A stretch of DNA of 8,170 nucleotides from Bacillota bacterium (GTDB taxonomy: Bacteria > Bacillota > Dehalobacteriia > UBA4068), in NCBI GenBank assembly GCA_030528765.1, contig JAUMYD010000081.1, forward strand, positions 1 to 8,170. Reading direction: 5' to 3'. Below, one piece after another: positions 1 to 7,610 of the stretch. The notes below the pieces were generated by a model. It ran no database searches. It was not told the DNA's origin and worked only from the letters and a program-made list of their open reading frames with translations. Numbering within the stretch: position 1 is the stretch's first letter; each line of letters begins with the position of its first letter. Made by a program: the position numbers and the translations under genes.

Positions 1-922
1 TCTGCTCCTGCTTCTGCTTTTTCTTCTCTTCCTTTGCCAGCTTCTTCAGTCTTCTTTTTTCCGCTTTTTCCTGCTTTTTCTTTGCTTTCTTCTCGTCACT
101 CTTTGCTTGTTCCCGCTCATCCTGGATTTCCTGTTTCTCCTCATCTATGCTGATATCCATTTTCAGCCAGGAGCGGAATCTTTCAGCGCGATCAGAAAAC
201 CAATTCTTACCGAAGCTCAGTTTGAAGAAGCCAGCCGTCATCTGAATCAGCAAGCCATAGGCATAGTCATAAGGCGGGGAGCTCTTCTGTGCGAAACCTT
301 CGCCCAGCTTATAGCCGCCTTCAGAATCCTTTTCCAGCTTATGAAAGGTATCCTTACCTCTTTCGCGAAGGAAAAGCTTTCCCCGGGAAGCCAAATCCTG
401 GATGCGCTCCATGGCCTTTTCCGGGTCTTTTCTGAATTCATACTCCGCATCCTCTTCCTCCTGGAAAACAGAACCCATGCGGCCTTCTTTATCAATGGTG
501 GTTGCCAGACGTTTGGCCAGTTTCGGATTATCCCGCAGCATCTCAAGATTGAAGGAATCCCCTTCCTGTTCCCCTAAAGATCCTGTTTTCTTTTTCTCGG
601 GAGAAGCACCCTCTTTTATTTTTCCTTCCTGAAGAGATTCTTTTTCGCCCTCTTCTTTCTTCTCTTCTCCGTCCTTTTTTGCTTCCTCTTTCTCTTCTTT
701 TTTCTCAGACTCTTTATTCTCTTCAGGGTTTTCTTTATTCTTCTCTTCTTCTTTTGCGTTCAAGGCCGCGAGTTCTTTCTTTTTTTCCTCATCCAGCTGA
801 TTCTCTTCACCATTTTTAGGCACCTGAACCTCGTTATCTTTCGGATCCAGGTTCACTTCCTCATTCACTTTCAAATCCTTTTTTTCGTTATTATCAACAT
901 TAATATCATTTTCCTTCGGCAT
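1..922 (-). CDS. Lysine/glutamate-rich hypothetical protein, 3' end beyond the left edge
   Basis: The reading frame is open from ATG at 922 to the window edge, giving 307 codons with no stop, so the C-terminus is missing. I do not recognise the family. Residues 1-120 are almost entirely K, E, D, N and Q and look disordered. Residues about 123-255 are more mixed and probably folded: they contain an aromatic/hydrophobic patch (PYDYAYGLLIQMTAGFF near 217-233) and the segment KNWFSDRAERFRSWLK. From about 258 the protein returns to charged K/E/R/Q sequence, likely a long helix or coiled coil. No signal peptide is seen, so a cytoplasmic location is likely. The hydrophobic patch is only about 14 residues and includes polar residues, so it is not a clear membrane segment. 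A modest AAGGG lies 9 bases before the ATG. The start is 70 bases after the preceding stop, consistent with the same transcript. The gene is real as an ORF; its function is unknown. Confidence 0.8.
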   Translation of the reverse strand, partial: MPKENDINVDNNEKKDLKVNEEVNLDPKDNEVQVPKNGEENQLDEEKKKELAALNAKEEEKNKENPEENKESEKKEEKEEAKKDGEEKKEEGEKESLQEGKIKEGASPEKKKTGSLGEQEGDSFNLEMLRDNPKLAKRLATTIDKEGRMGSVFQEEEDAEYEFRKDPEKAMERIQDLASRGKLFLRERGKDTFHKLEKDSEGGYKLGEGFAQKSSPPYDYAYGLLIQMTAGFFKLSFGKNWFSDRAERFRSWLKMDISIDEEKQEIQDEREQAKSDEKKAKKKQEKAEKRRLKKLAKEEKKKQKQEQ

Positions 923-992
923 TTTCCCACACCCTTCCCGAATAAGTTTGTCTTCTCAAAACTTTATGCCAACTTCATCTCTACGATCAAAG

Positions 993-1499
993 TCAGTCTC
1001 TTCCTTTTTTCTTCTCTCTGCTTCTCTTTTTCTTCTCTTCCTTTTTTGCGCTGTCCACGATTTCTATCAAGGGAAGATTATGCCGGAAATCACGCAAACC
1101 ACGGCGGCAGGAAAGCCCTCCGAAGAGGCTTCTCCCGGTATAGGCCCGCACGCAAATTCGCCCGCCCCCCTCCGGGACCGCACTGATGAGCAGAGATTTT
1201 GAGGTAAAATACCGACGCATACAGGAGATCGCTTCCGGGATCGTATCCAAATAAACCAGGCGTCCCATATCCTGAAGCCTCCGCAAAACGATCTGAAAGG
1301 CATCCTCAAAGCTCGTATCCAGTTGGAGATGCTCTTCCCGATAGATGATCTTACGAAAACGGGCACTGCTCCAGCCATCCGGAAGCCCATGAAAAACCAT
1401 TGGGTTCCCTTCCGGCAGGGCGATCAGCCAGCCCTCCTCCTGGAGGATCACACGCCCAGTCAGAATCTTCCTGATTTCTTTCTGCATCGCCTTATCCAT
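993..1499 (-). CDS. Hypothetical 168-residue protein with a basic C-terminal tail
   Basis: The family is not recognised. The start at ATG 1499 is chosen because GGAGG (1506-1510) sits 6 bases upstream; the frame stays open further upstream but without a better site. The ATG overlaps the end of the lipoprotein gene by 8 bases, suggesting translational coupling. The sequence reads as a small alpha/beta protein: beta-like segments near residues 16-28 (RVILQEEGWLIAL) and 35-37, a probable helix 63-80, another at 87-99, and beta-like segments at 102-108 and 113-120. Residues 151-168 are a disordered tail rich in K, E and R (KKEEKKKRSREKKKGRD). No signal peptide or membrane segment is seen, so it is probably cytoplasmic although encoded between a lipoprotein and another charged protein. 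The tail composition resembles the neighbouring K/E-rich protein, which could reflect shared binding to an acidic partner or to the membrane; this is inference. Confidence 0.85.
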   Translation of the reverse strand: MDKAMQKEIRKILTGRVILQEEGWLIALPEGNPMVFHGLPDGWSSARFRKIIYREEHLQLDTSFEDAFQIVLRRLQDMGRLVYLDTIPEAISCMRRYFTSKSLLISAVPEGGGRICVRAYTGRSLFGGLSCRRGLRDFRHNLPLIEIVDSAKKEEKKKRSREKKKGRD

Positions 1500-2355
1500 T
1501 GGCAGCCTCCGTATCATCGCCGGTAGAAGCAGCATCTCCGGAGCCAGAGTCTTCGGAAGTATCGTTTTTTCCTTCAGCAGGCTCTTCTGCTCCGGAATCC
1601 TTCCCTGAAGTTTCCTCCCCGGGCTTCTCTATGGCACCTGCCTTCTCCTTAATGACTTCCGTCTCAATCTGCAACATACCGGTTTCCGTTACTGTAAAAT
1701 GCATCTGCACTTCGCTGCCGAAAGCTCTTTCTTCCAGCCGAACAGAATGAGAACCAGAAGCAAGAGCGTCCACCGTAAAGTAGCAGGAATCCTCCAAAGC
1801 CGTCATTCTGGAAACAGAGCAAACTCCGTTTTCTTCGGATTCCAGATACCAGTGTTCATCATCCTGCGGGAAGATGCTAAGCTTTACCTGACCCTCCGAA
1901 TCCGTTTCCCAGGCATAAGGAAGGATCGTATCCTCCCCGCCGGAGCCATTCCCTGCAAACTCCTGATAAACGGTATCAATGATGCGGGTGTGCAGATCAT
2001 TATTCACCTCGACCCGCAGGAAAATTTTAATCCGGTAATCCGGAATATCCCCATCTTTCAGATAAAACAGGGTGATCTCTTCAATACCTTCTGCAATCCC
2101 CTTCAGATGAAAAACGGTCTCTTCCGGCCCCTGTTCGAAATCAACTTCACAATATGTACCAAAAAAACTTTCCTGCTGCCAATCAAAGCCCGGCATAGCA
2201 CTGGTATCCACGGTAATCTCCATATTGCCATCCAGCTTTGTCCGAATCGTATAAGGAATAGGCACTTCCTCCACAGAAAGCTTTTCCGGTTTTGCAAGGC
2301 AGCCGGAAAGGCAAAGTGTAATGAAGGCAAGCAGGCAGCATAAAATTTTCTTCAT
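1492..2355 (-). CDS. Lipoprotein with two duplicated Ig/chagasin-like domains
   Basis: The 287-residue product starts MKKILCC and has a clear lipobox, LSGC, with Cys19 as the predicted lipidated residue, so it should be anchored to the outer face of the membrane. Two similar beta-rich domains follow, at about residues 44-118 and 156-231. They share W-x9-C-x12/13-F-x7-G-x5-L (Trp59/Trp169, Cys69/Cys179, Phe82/Phe193, Gly90/Gly201, Leu96/Leu207). The first, with PGFDW followed by a FHLKG..EG..EITLFYL strand pair, resembles the chagasin/I42 peptidase-inhibitor fold (usual TGYxW, then F.F.A..G...I.L.Y). The usual RPW loop is not evident, so inhibitor activity is uncertain and a plain Ig-like role is possible. 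Residues about 233-287 form a disordered tail rich in E, D, G and S. The start at 2355 is supported by the signal peptide and a weak AGAGAGA 6 bases upstream; longer in-frame starts would run through an inverted repeat. Confidence 0.9.
   Translation of the reverse strand: MKKILCCLLAFITLCLSGCLAKPEKLSVEEVPIPYTIRTKLDGNMEITVDTSAMPGFDWQQESFFGTYCEVDFEQGPEETVFHLKGIAEGIEEITLFYLKDGDIPDYRIKIFLRVEVNNDLHTRIIDTVYQEFAGNGSGGEDTILPYAWETDSEGQVKLSIFPQDDEHWYLESEENGVCSVSRMTALEDSCYFTVDALASGSHSVRLEERAFGSEVQMHFTVTETGMLQIETEVIKEKAGAIEKPGEETSGKDSGAEEPAEGKNDTSEDSGSGDAASTGDDTEAANG
1506..1510 (-). promoter_or_regulatory. Ribosome binding site inside the lipoprotein gene
   Basis: GGAGG lies 6 bases before the ATG at 1499 and within the last codons of the upstream lipoprotein gene. 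It fixes the start of the 168-residue protein and supports coupled translation of the two genes. Confidence 0.7.
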
Positions 2356-2375
2356 GGCACATCTCTCTTTCTTAA

Positions 2376-2425
2376 TGCACGATGTATGGGTCGGCCGCTT
2401 GTTGCCGCCCGACCCATACATTGCA
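2376..2425. repeat. Intercistronic inverted repeat (stem-loop)
   Basis: Perfect 13-base arms, ATGTATGGGTCGG at 2382-2394 and its reverse complement at 2409-2421, flank a 14-base loop. A further TGCA on each side (2376-2379 and 2422-2425) extends the stem to 17 pairs with a two-base bulge. It lies 57 bases after the stop of the large secreted protein and 20 bases before the lipoprotein ATG. No run of T follows on either strand, so it is not a standard intrinsic terminator. Likely roles are protecting the 3' end of the giant upstream mRNA, RNA processing between the two genes, or a protein-binding dyad. Confidence 0.75.
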
Positions 2426-2482
2426 GAATCTAAGCATTTTGTGTGTTCTGGTGCTTCCATCACCGAAAAGTAGGCAGAGCGC

Positions 2483-5400
2483 CTATTCCACTTCATCCAC
2501 GGGATCGTCCTCGTTATCACTCTCTTCGTCTGCATCCAAGTCCTGCTCACTTTCTTCTACATCCGGGGAGCCCCCGTTCTGCGGGAGAACTTCGACTTCC
2601 ACAGAAGCATAGATATCAGAGGTTTCATTGGCGCTTACCGTGATCCGGTATTTCTGAGAAGTAGCGCCTGCATTCACAGGTGCAGTGAAGATCACCTCGT
2701 CGTCGGAAACAGAAACCAGATGATCCATTTCGCTGAGCCCTTCATCCGAGCCAAGCAGCGCAGCGGAAACAGAGAATCCTTCAGAGGAATTGACAACATC
2801 GATATTTTCAAGTATCGCGCCACCGCCGGATTTGGTGACCAGCTTCTCGGTAGCAAGGCTGGATTTCACCATGCGGGGCTGCCTATCGTATTCACCGGTT
2901 TCCGGGTTGATCGCTCTCGCGCTGTATTCAACCAGAATATTAGCCAGGCTGATGCGATAAGGATCCTCCGCACCTTCTTCGAGAATGACATTTTCTTTCA
3001 TGACGCGGTTCGTTTTCTGCATATAATCCCCTTCTCCCAGCAAGGCAGAGATGCTCTGAAGCTTCAGCATCGCCCTGGAGTTGGGATCCTCATCATAAGG
3101 TTCCAGGCTGATCCAGCGCAGAGAATCTGCGTTCCGGATCATCATACGCACGGTGGTGGTGCTTCCCGTTTCAAAAGGCACGCCGGAGGATACCACATGA
3201 TTGCGGATATCGCTTACATACAGCTGCCTGGTCACACCGTAGATATCCTCATAAACCAGCGTCATGGCGATCGGTGTATTCGTACCGCTTTCGATCGTGC
3301 TGTCTGCTTCTGCGACAACGAACTGCAGCTCCACAGGATGGACGGTTTCTTCGGTGGGCAGCAGGCTCGCACTTCCGTTCTCCAGAAGGACGCCGTTGCC
3401 GAAGCTATACCATTTTTCCAGCTTTCTGCTGGCGTTCTGCACCACTGAGGCACTCGTGGTCGAATACACGCCCACAGAAGCCATTTCAATATCAGCGGCA
3501 ATGCCGCCAACAGCACTGATCGTGATCCCGGTAACATCACGGATATAACTTTCATTGAACGTGAATTCCAGGATATCCCCAGCCTTAATGGAAGTCTGGC
3601 CGTTATCGGTGAGGAACACGTTCCGGGAGCGATATTCTCGGGCACCGCTCTCATTGGAGCTGGTGTAATGCAGCGTCACTGCGATATCCCGGTTTTCTGT
3701 CAGCAGATTTGCCGCTTCCGTATTCGGGCCAAGCGCAAGGGATACAACCTGCTCGCTTCTGCTAACGCTGCCGTAGTAATTACCGACCGGCTCAGAAGTG
3801 TAGCTGGATTCCACATTTACTCCCTTAAAGGGTATGTAATAGCTGTTCAGAACAACGCCGGAACGAACCTGCTGGACAATGGCATGATCGATATACGCAT
3901 CCAGAATGCCACCGCCCGGGCCCAGGGTATAAGCCTGGATCGTCAGATTGTTCAGGGTACTCATGTTGGAGGCCCCGATGCCCTGCACGTGGTAAACAAG
4001 CTGGTTATCGATAACCGTTCTCTGCATGCCTTCAGCAAAGGTCTGCCATCTTCTGCCATAAGCATCCGTATACTGCGCGGCTACATCCAGTTCAAATTCA
4101 TCTCTGGTCGTTGCGCTGGGGAACACATAGATGTTCAGCTCATCGTTTTTGGATTCTGGCTCTCTGGTAACAGTGGAGACCCAGCTCAAACCCTCTTCAT
4201 CTACTTTGATCTCGTTATTTTCGGGGAAGTAGATATCCTGGGTCTGGGTGACACCGCTGCTCAGCGCCAGGGTGATCATTTGCCCATCTTCAGTCGTATT
4301 GGAGCAAAGCTCTTCCATCTCGTTGGTTCTGATGTATTCATCCCTGCTGCTGATCTGCAGAATACCTTCGGAAAGGATTCGCTGCACCGCGATATTGCCG
4401 ATGCGCCAGATCCCTCCATCCGTGCTGGTCACTTTCAGAACCAGGCGATTGATCCGAACAATGTCATCCACCGAAAGAATAAAGCGATCGGTGTGGTTAG
4501 GCCGGAACATATAATCTGCAGTGACGGCGGAGAGCAGTGTTCCGGTGGAATCCGCAATATAAACAGGTTCCTTGTTCGCATACTGATACATTTTTTCGAT
4601 GACATCGAAAGTCATCTTTTTCGTTTCACCGGAGCTACTGGTATACCAAAGTTCAGCCTGCATGGTACCATGGAATTTATTGGTATTGGCGCGGTCATCA
4701 CCGCTTTCGCTCTCATAGCTGCCGGTATTGATATTGAACTGCAGATTCACGCAGTAGGATTTATAAGTCACCGGATAAACGCGGGAGATCTCTCCCTCAG
4801 TGCGGCCCTTCTGACCGCTGATGCTGGTGCTGCTTCCTTCATCCCGATAATCGATCCCGACCCAGCCTACATCAGTAATGATCCACTGTCGGCAGACGCT
4901 GCCGTCACTGCTGCGCCGGACATTGATGCTTTCGATATTCAGCTTATCATAGATATCGCTGCTTTCGGAAACATCCTCAGGAATGATACGAACGGAAACC
5001 AGCTCGCCGTAATCCCGGTTGGTATTAACGGTAAAGCTTTCCGTGTAACCGGTACGGAAGCCGTCCGAAGCCAACTGCTGGTTTGCCAAAACATAGCCAC
5101 TGGAGCCATTCTGGAATTCCAACTGGAAGTAGAACTGATTCTTGGAGCCGGCATCGCCGTTCCCATCCAGAGCAACCACATCACCGGCAACCTTTACTTC
5201 TACATCATAGGTTTCGCGTTTATCGCGGAAGCCCATATCAGAACAGCTTTCTTCAAAGGTCATGGAGTACTTGCTCTCGTTCCAGTTGATCTGTTCCTTA
5301 TCCACAACGCTGCTGCTGCTGAAATCGATCTCCTTCACATCTCCCGGCTGCACCAGGACACTTTCCTCCAGGAAGAAGATCTCCGTGGAAAAGACATCTC

Positions 5401-7225
5401 TACTGTAGATACGATCTGATGCATAGGTAGAGAAATTGGTGTCACGCCAGCTACAAGTACGGGGTAACACACTATCAACACGGGAAACGCCGATAGATTT
5501 CAGCTGCCAATCCGAATTTGTAGTCTCAGCAGAGCCATCTACATTTTCACTTCTCCAGCTGGAAATCGTAACACCACTAAAGAAATCCACATCGCGCAGT
5601 TCCACGATAAACTTCAATCCATCAGTGTACATCAGGCTTTTATAAGCGTACTCTTCTGTATTGGCAGGCCAAAATCCGTAATAATTTTTGGCTGCTTCTC
5701 TTACGCTGATCGGCTCACTTTCCCTGCTGGAACCGTTGATCGTTTTATATTTGATCGTGATCTTAATATCTTCCGGGGCGGTGGCCAAAGCAATCGTATC
5801 TGCCTTTAATTCAAATAGATACGTTTCCGCCAGATTATTGACAGGAGTCAATCTGGCACCCTTCTCATATTTACGCAGGGTAATATCGTATTTGCTGTCC
5901 TGGAGCAAATTTTCACCTGTATATATAGAAGCCGCCCGGTAATACAAAGGATCTTCAGTAAAGGAATACAGCGGGCCGGCTGCATTATTCGTTTTTACTT
6001 CCATCACCATGGAGTCCCCGGGGTAAACAGAAACACCGGCGAAGCTGATATTTTCTTCACTGGCGACAGAAAATCCAAGTTTTTTGCTAGCTTCGCTGCC
6101 ACTGTAGAAGATCACCCGGCTCACACTTTCCATGTCCGGCAGGTCGCAGGAAAAGGCAACCGTTTCGCCCTGCTGCGCCAAGCTGGCAAAGATAAAGCTA
6201 TCTGTTACAGAAACCATATTGCCGCTGGCTTCTTTATTGTCTTCGCTCAGATAGGCTTCATAATAGTATTCAAAAATCGTCCATTTGATCGACTGTATGA
6301 CAGGCAGAGTCGCAACAAGAGTATCCCCAAAAACATCCTTATAGTGGATATCCATAGCTGCGACTTCCGGAAAATCAGCATTTTCCAGATTTTCCTTTGA
6401 TCCATAGGGCTGGTTCAGTTTTTCTACACCGCCCCCGTAAACATCAGCCAGATCGATGCGGAAAATAGTTTTACCGTACTCCGTTTCGTAGGGAGTGCCT
6501 TCGCTGACAAGCATAGGGATATCCGCATTTCTATCAGTGCTGAAGTCATAAACGCTGTCAACAGTCCAGTTCAGGATCTGGCCGCCGTTTCCGTTTTGCT
6601 CCTGCATACTCAAAATCAGCTCGCCATTAAGCTTCACATAATAGTGGTCATTATTGAAGACCTTAGAATTCAGGCTGTAGTTATCCGCCGTAAGCTCGCC
6701 TTCAATAGCATAAAGGCGCATCCCCTGGATATCCCAGCTGTTTTGCTTAATGGAGCGGGGTTCGCTGTTACAATAAATATCGATACCATCAATACTCAGC
6801 GGCTCAAAGGGCAGCTCGAAATAATAGGTATCCGTTTGGTAAGGCTGCAAAGGGGCTTTTTCTTTCCAGGCATCGGTGGAATTCAGATCCAGCTTGGAAA
6901 GGATCTCTTCCTTCCTTTTCAGCTCAGGGTCAATATTCTCATGGGCCTTTTCCATGGATTCACTGAAGCCATCCTCATGCGGAAAAATGTATTCCACGTG
7001 GCTAAAGGTTTCTCCCTGGCTATTCTTTGTTGTATATCTCAAGCCGAAATATACAACTCTATCCCCCGCGCTATTCCCGCTCGTGATCTGCAGGGCATAA
7101 ACCGGGGCCACTTCATCCGCGCTTGCGGATAAGGCCGGAATGCAGCAGCAGATCAGGAGCAGAAGAAGGGCAAAAGTCAAGCTTCTTCCCCATCCTATTT
7201 TTTTTATTGCTTTGGAAATAAACAT
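2483..7225 (-). CDS. Giant secreted beta-sandwich repeat protein (1580 residues)
   Basis: The family is not recognised. The start at ATG 7225 is set by AGGAGG 7 bases upstream; a GTG nine codons earlier has no binding site. Residues 1-36 are a signal peptide: KAIKK, then a hydrophobic core with an unusual CCC (26-28), and probable cleavage after ASA36. The mature part is beta-rich with about eight degenerate units, each carrying a strand motif like h-x-h-x-Y-x-D/T-x-x-G (Tyr64, Tyr295, Tyr493, Phe704, Tyr861, Tyr1052, Tyr1187, Tyr1325). Most are followed 70-120 residues later by a strand pair; three read W-x-h-x-x-h-x-h (Trp164, Trp573, Trp940). This recalls PLAT or carbohydrate-binding jelly-roll domains, but that is inference. 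Residues about 1423-1548 look Ig-like (YRITVSANETSDIYASVEVEV). The last 26 residues hold 16 D/E and no basic residue. No LPXTG motif, C-terminal membrane helix, S-layer motif or catalytic signature is visible, so it is probably released or held by a partner such as the following lipoprotein. Confidence 0.92.
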   Translation of the reverse strand: MFISKAIKKIGWGRSLTFALLLLLICCCIPALSASADEVAPVYALQITSGNSAGDRVVYFGLRYTTKNSQGETFSHVEYIFPHEDGFSESMEKAHENIDPELKRKEEILSKLDLNSTDAWKEKAPLQPYQTDTYYFELPFEPLSIDGIDIYCNSEPRSIKQNSWDIQGMRLYAIEGELTADNYSLNSKVFNNDHYYVKLNGELILSMQEQNGNGGQILNWTVDSVYDFSTDRNADIPMLVSEGTPYETEYGKTIFRIDLADVYGGGVEKLNQPYGSKENLENADFPEVAAMDIHYKDVFGDTLVATLPVIQSIKWTIFEYYYEAYLSEDNKEASGNMVSVTDSFIFASLAQQGETVAFSCDLPDMESVSRVIFYSGSEASKKLGFSVASEENISFAGVSVYPGDSMVMEVKTNNAAGPLYSFTEDPLYYRAASIYTGENLLQDSKYDITLRKYEKGARLTPVNNLAETYLFELKADTIALATAPEDIKITIKYKTINGSSRESEPISVREAAKNYYGFWPANTEEYAYKSLMYTDGLKFIVELRDVDFFSGVTISSWRSENVDGSAETTNSDWQLKSIGVSRVDSVLPRTCSWRDTNFSTYASDRIYSRDVFSTEIFFLEESVLVQPGDVKEIDFSSSSVVDKEQINWNESKYSMTFEESCSDMGFRDKRETYDVEVKVAGDVVALDGNGDAGSKNQFYFQLEFQNGSSGYVLANQQLASDGFRTGYTESFTVNTNRDYGELVSVRIIPEDVSESSDIYDKLNIESINVRRSSDGSVCRQWIITDVGWVGIDYRDEGSSTSISGQKGRTEGEISRVYPVTYKSYCVNLQFNINTGSYESESGDDRANTNKFHGTMQAELWYTSSSGETKKMTFDVIEKMYQYANKEPVYIADSTGTLLSAVTADYMFRPNHTDRFILSVDDIVRINRLVLKVTSTDGGIWRIGNIAVQRILSEGILQISSRDEYIRTNEMEELCSNTTEDGQMITLALSSGVTQTQDIYFPENNEIKVDEEGLSWVSTVTREPESKNDELNIYVFPSATTRDEFELDVAAQYTDAYGRRWQTFAEGMQRTVIDNQLVYHVQGIGASNMSTLNNLTIQAYTLGPGGGILDAYIDHAIVQQVRSGVVLNSYYIPFKGVNVESSYTSEPVGNYYGSVSRSEQVVSLALGPNTEAANLLTENRDIAVTLHYTSSNESGAREYRSRNVFLTDNGQTSIKAGDILEFTFNESYIRDVTGITISAVGGIAADIEMASVGVYSTTSASVVQNASRKLEKWYSFGNGVLLENGSASLLPTEETVHPVELQFVVAEADSTIESGTNTPIAMTLVYEDIYGVTRQLYVSDIRNHVVSSGVPFETGSTTTVRMMIRNADSLRWISLEPYDEDPNSRAMLKLQSISALLGEGDYMQKTNRVMKENVILEEGAEDPYRISLANILVEYSARAINPETGEYDRQPRMVKSSLATEKLVTKSGGGAILENIDVVNSSEGFSVSAALLGSDEGLSEMDHLVSVSDDEVIFTAPVNAGATSQKYRITVSANETSDIYASVEVEVLPQNGGSPDVEESEQDLDADEESDNEDDPVDEVE

Positions 7226-7232
7226 CCTTTTT

Positions 7233-7238
7233 CCTCCT
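7233..7238 (-). promoter_or_regulatory. Strong ribosome binding site of the giant secreted protein
   Basis: A perfect AGGAGG lies 7 bases before ATG 7225. It decides the start in favour of MFISK and against the upstream GTG at 7252. It is the best binding site in the window, suggesting high translation of this gene. Confidence 0.85.
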
Positions 7239-7303
7239 GTGATCTTTCCCACATAAATAAAAGGGCAGAATCACGCAAAAAGTTTCAATACCCCGGGAAA
7301 AAA

Positions 7304-7603
7304 TCATACAAACCTCAGCAATGAGACGAAGCCTGTCATCTCAAAAACTTCCATAACCATTTTATTTACGTTTTTCAGCTCCAAAACGCCGGATTTCTTA
7401 ACCATCGCCATATGGGTGCGCTTCAAAGCCCGCAAACCGGAGGAGGAAATATAATCCAGCTTTTCCATATTCAAAATCAGTTTATCGAATCTTTCTGCCA
7501 TATCCAAAAAAACTGTTTCCGCCTCCACAGAAGTCTGTGCATCCATGCGGCCTTCCAAAAGCAGCTCCGCTTCCGTTTCCCGATTGACCAGCTTAATAAT
7601 CAT
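7304..7603 (-). CDS. STAS-domain protein, anti-anti-sigma factor type
   Basis: This 99-residue protein has the length and layout of SpoIIAA/RsbV-family anti-sigma factor antagonists. The key motif is LDYISSSGLRALKR at residues 49-62, matching the family's phosphorylation loop (MDSSGLG in SpoIIAA). By alignment Ser55, just before Gly56, is the predicted phosphoacceptor, with Ser54 as a neighbour; the usual Asp of the loop is replaced by Ser53. The N-terminal strand and turn (LLLEGRMDAQTS) and the C-terminal VMEVFEMTGF helix also fit the fold. In this family the unphosphorylated form binds a serine-kinase anti-sigma factor and frees its target. No kinase, phosphatase or sigma factor is in the window. 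ATG 7603 is chosen because AAGGAG lies 7 bases upstream; the frame is open 36 codons further but without domain sequence. The gene sits between the acidic protein (64 bases before) and the giant secreted protein (78 bases after). Confidence 0.93.
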   Translation of the reverse strand: MIIKLVNRETEAELLLEGRMDAQTSVEAETVFLDMAERFDKLILNMEKLDYISSSGLRALKRTHMAMVKKSGVLELKNVNKMVMEVFEMTGFVSLLRFV

Positions 7604-7610
7604 ATTTTTT

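Noticed and set aside
107..577. Plus-strand frame of 156 codons near the left edge
   Set aside because: It is antisense to the uninterrupted K/E-rich minus-strand frame, which runs from 922 to the edge and has an acceptable start. The apparent hydrophobic protein comes from reading the pyrimidine-rich complement.
2376..2425. Inverted repeat as an intrinsic terminator
   Set aside because: There is no T-run after the stem on either strand, and the downstream gene follows closely in the same direction.
2356..2550. Longer N-terminus for the lipoprotein
   Set aside because: The extra 65 codons run through the inverted repeat and the end of the upstream gene, have no binding site, and would bury the lipoprotein signal peptide.
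3668..5419. Long plus-strand open frame of 583 codons opposite the giant gene
   Set aside because: It lies wholly inside the minus-strand gene, which has a signal peptide, an AGGAGG site and coherent beta-strand repeats. The plus-strand frame has no such start signals and looks like a codon-bias shadow, as do those at 2720-3448 and 6596-7132.
7150..7165. Giant protein as a lipoprotein because of the LLICCC stretch in its signal peptide
   Set aside because: The residue before each Cys is I or C, not G, A or S as a lipobox needs, and a normal ASA cleavage site follows at residues 34-36.
7226..7303. Promoter in front of the giant secreted protein gene
   Set aside because: TTGAAA and TTGCGT candidates are present on the minus strand, but none pairs with a good -10 hexamer at 16-18 bases; read-through from the STAS gene explains expression more simply.
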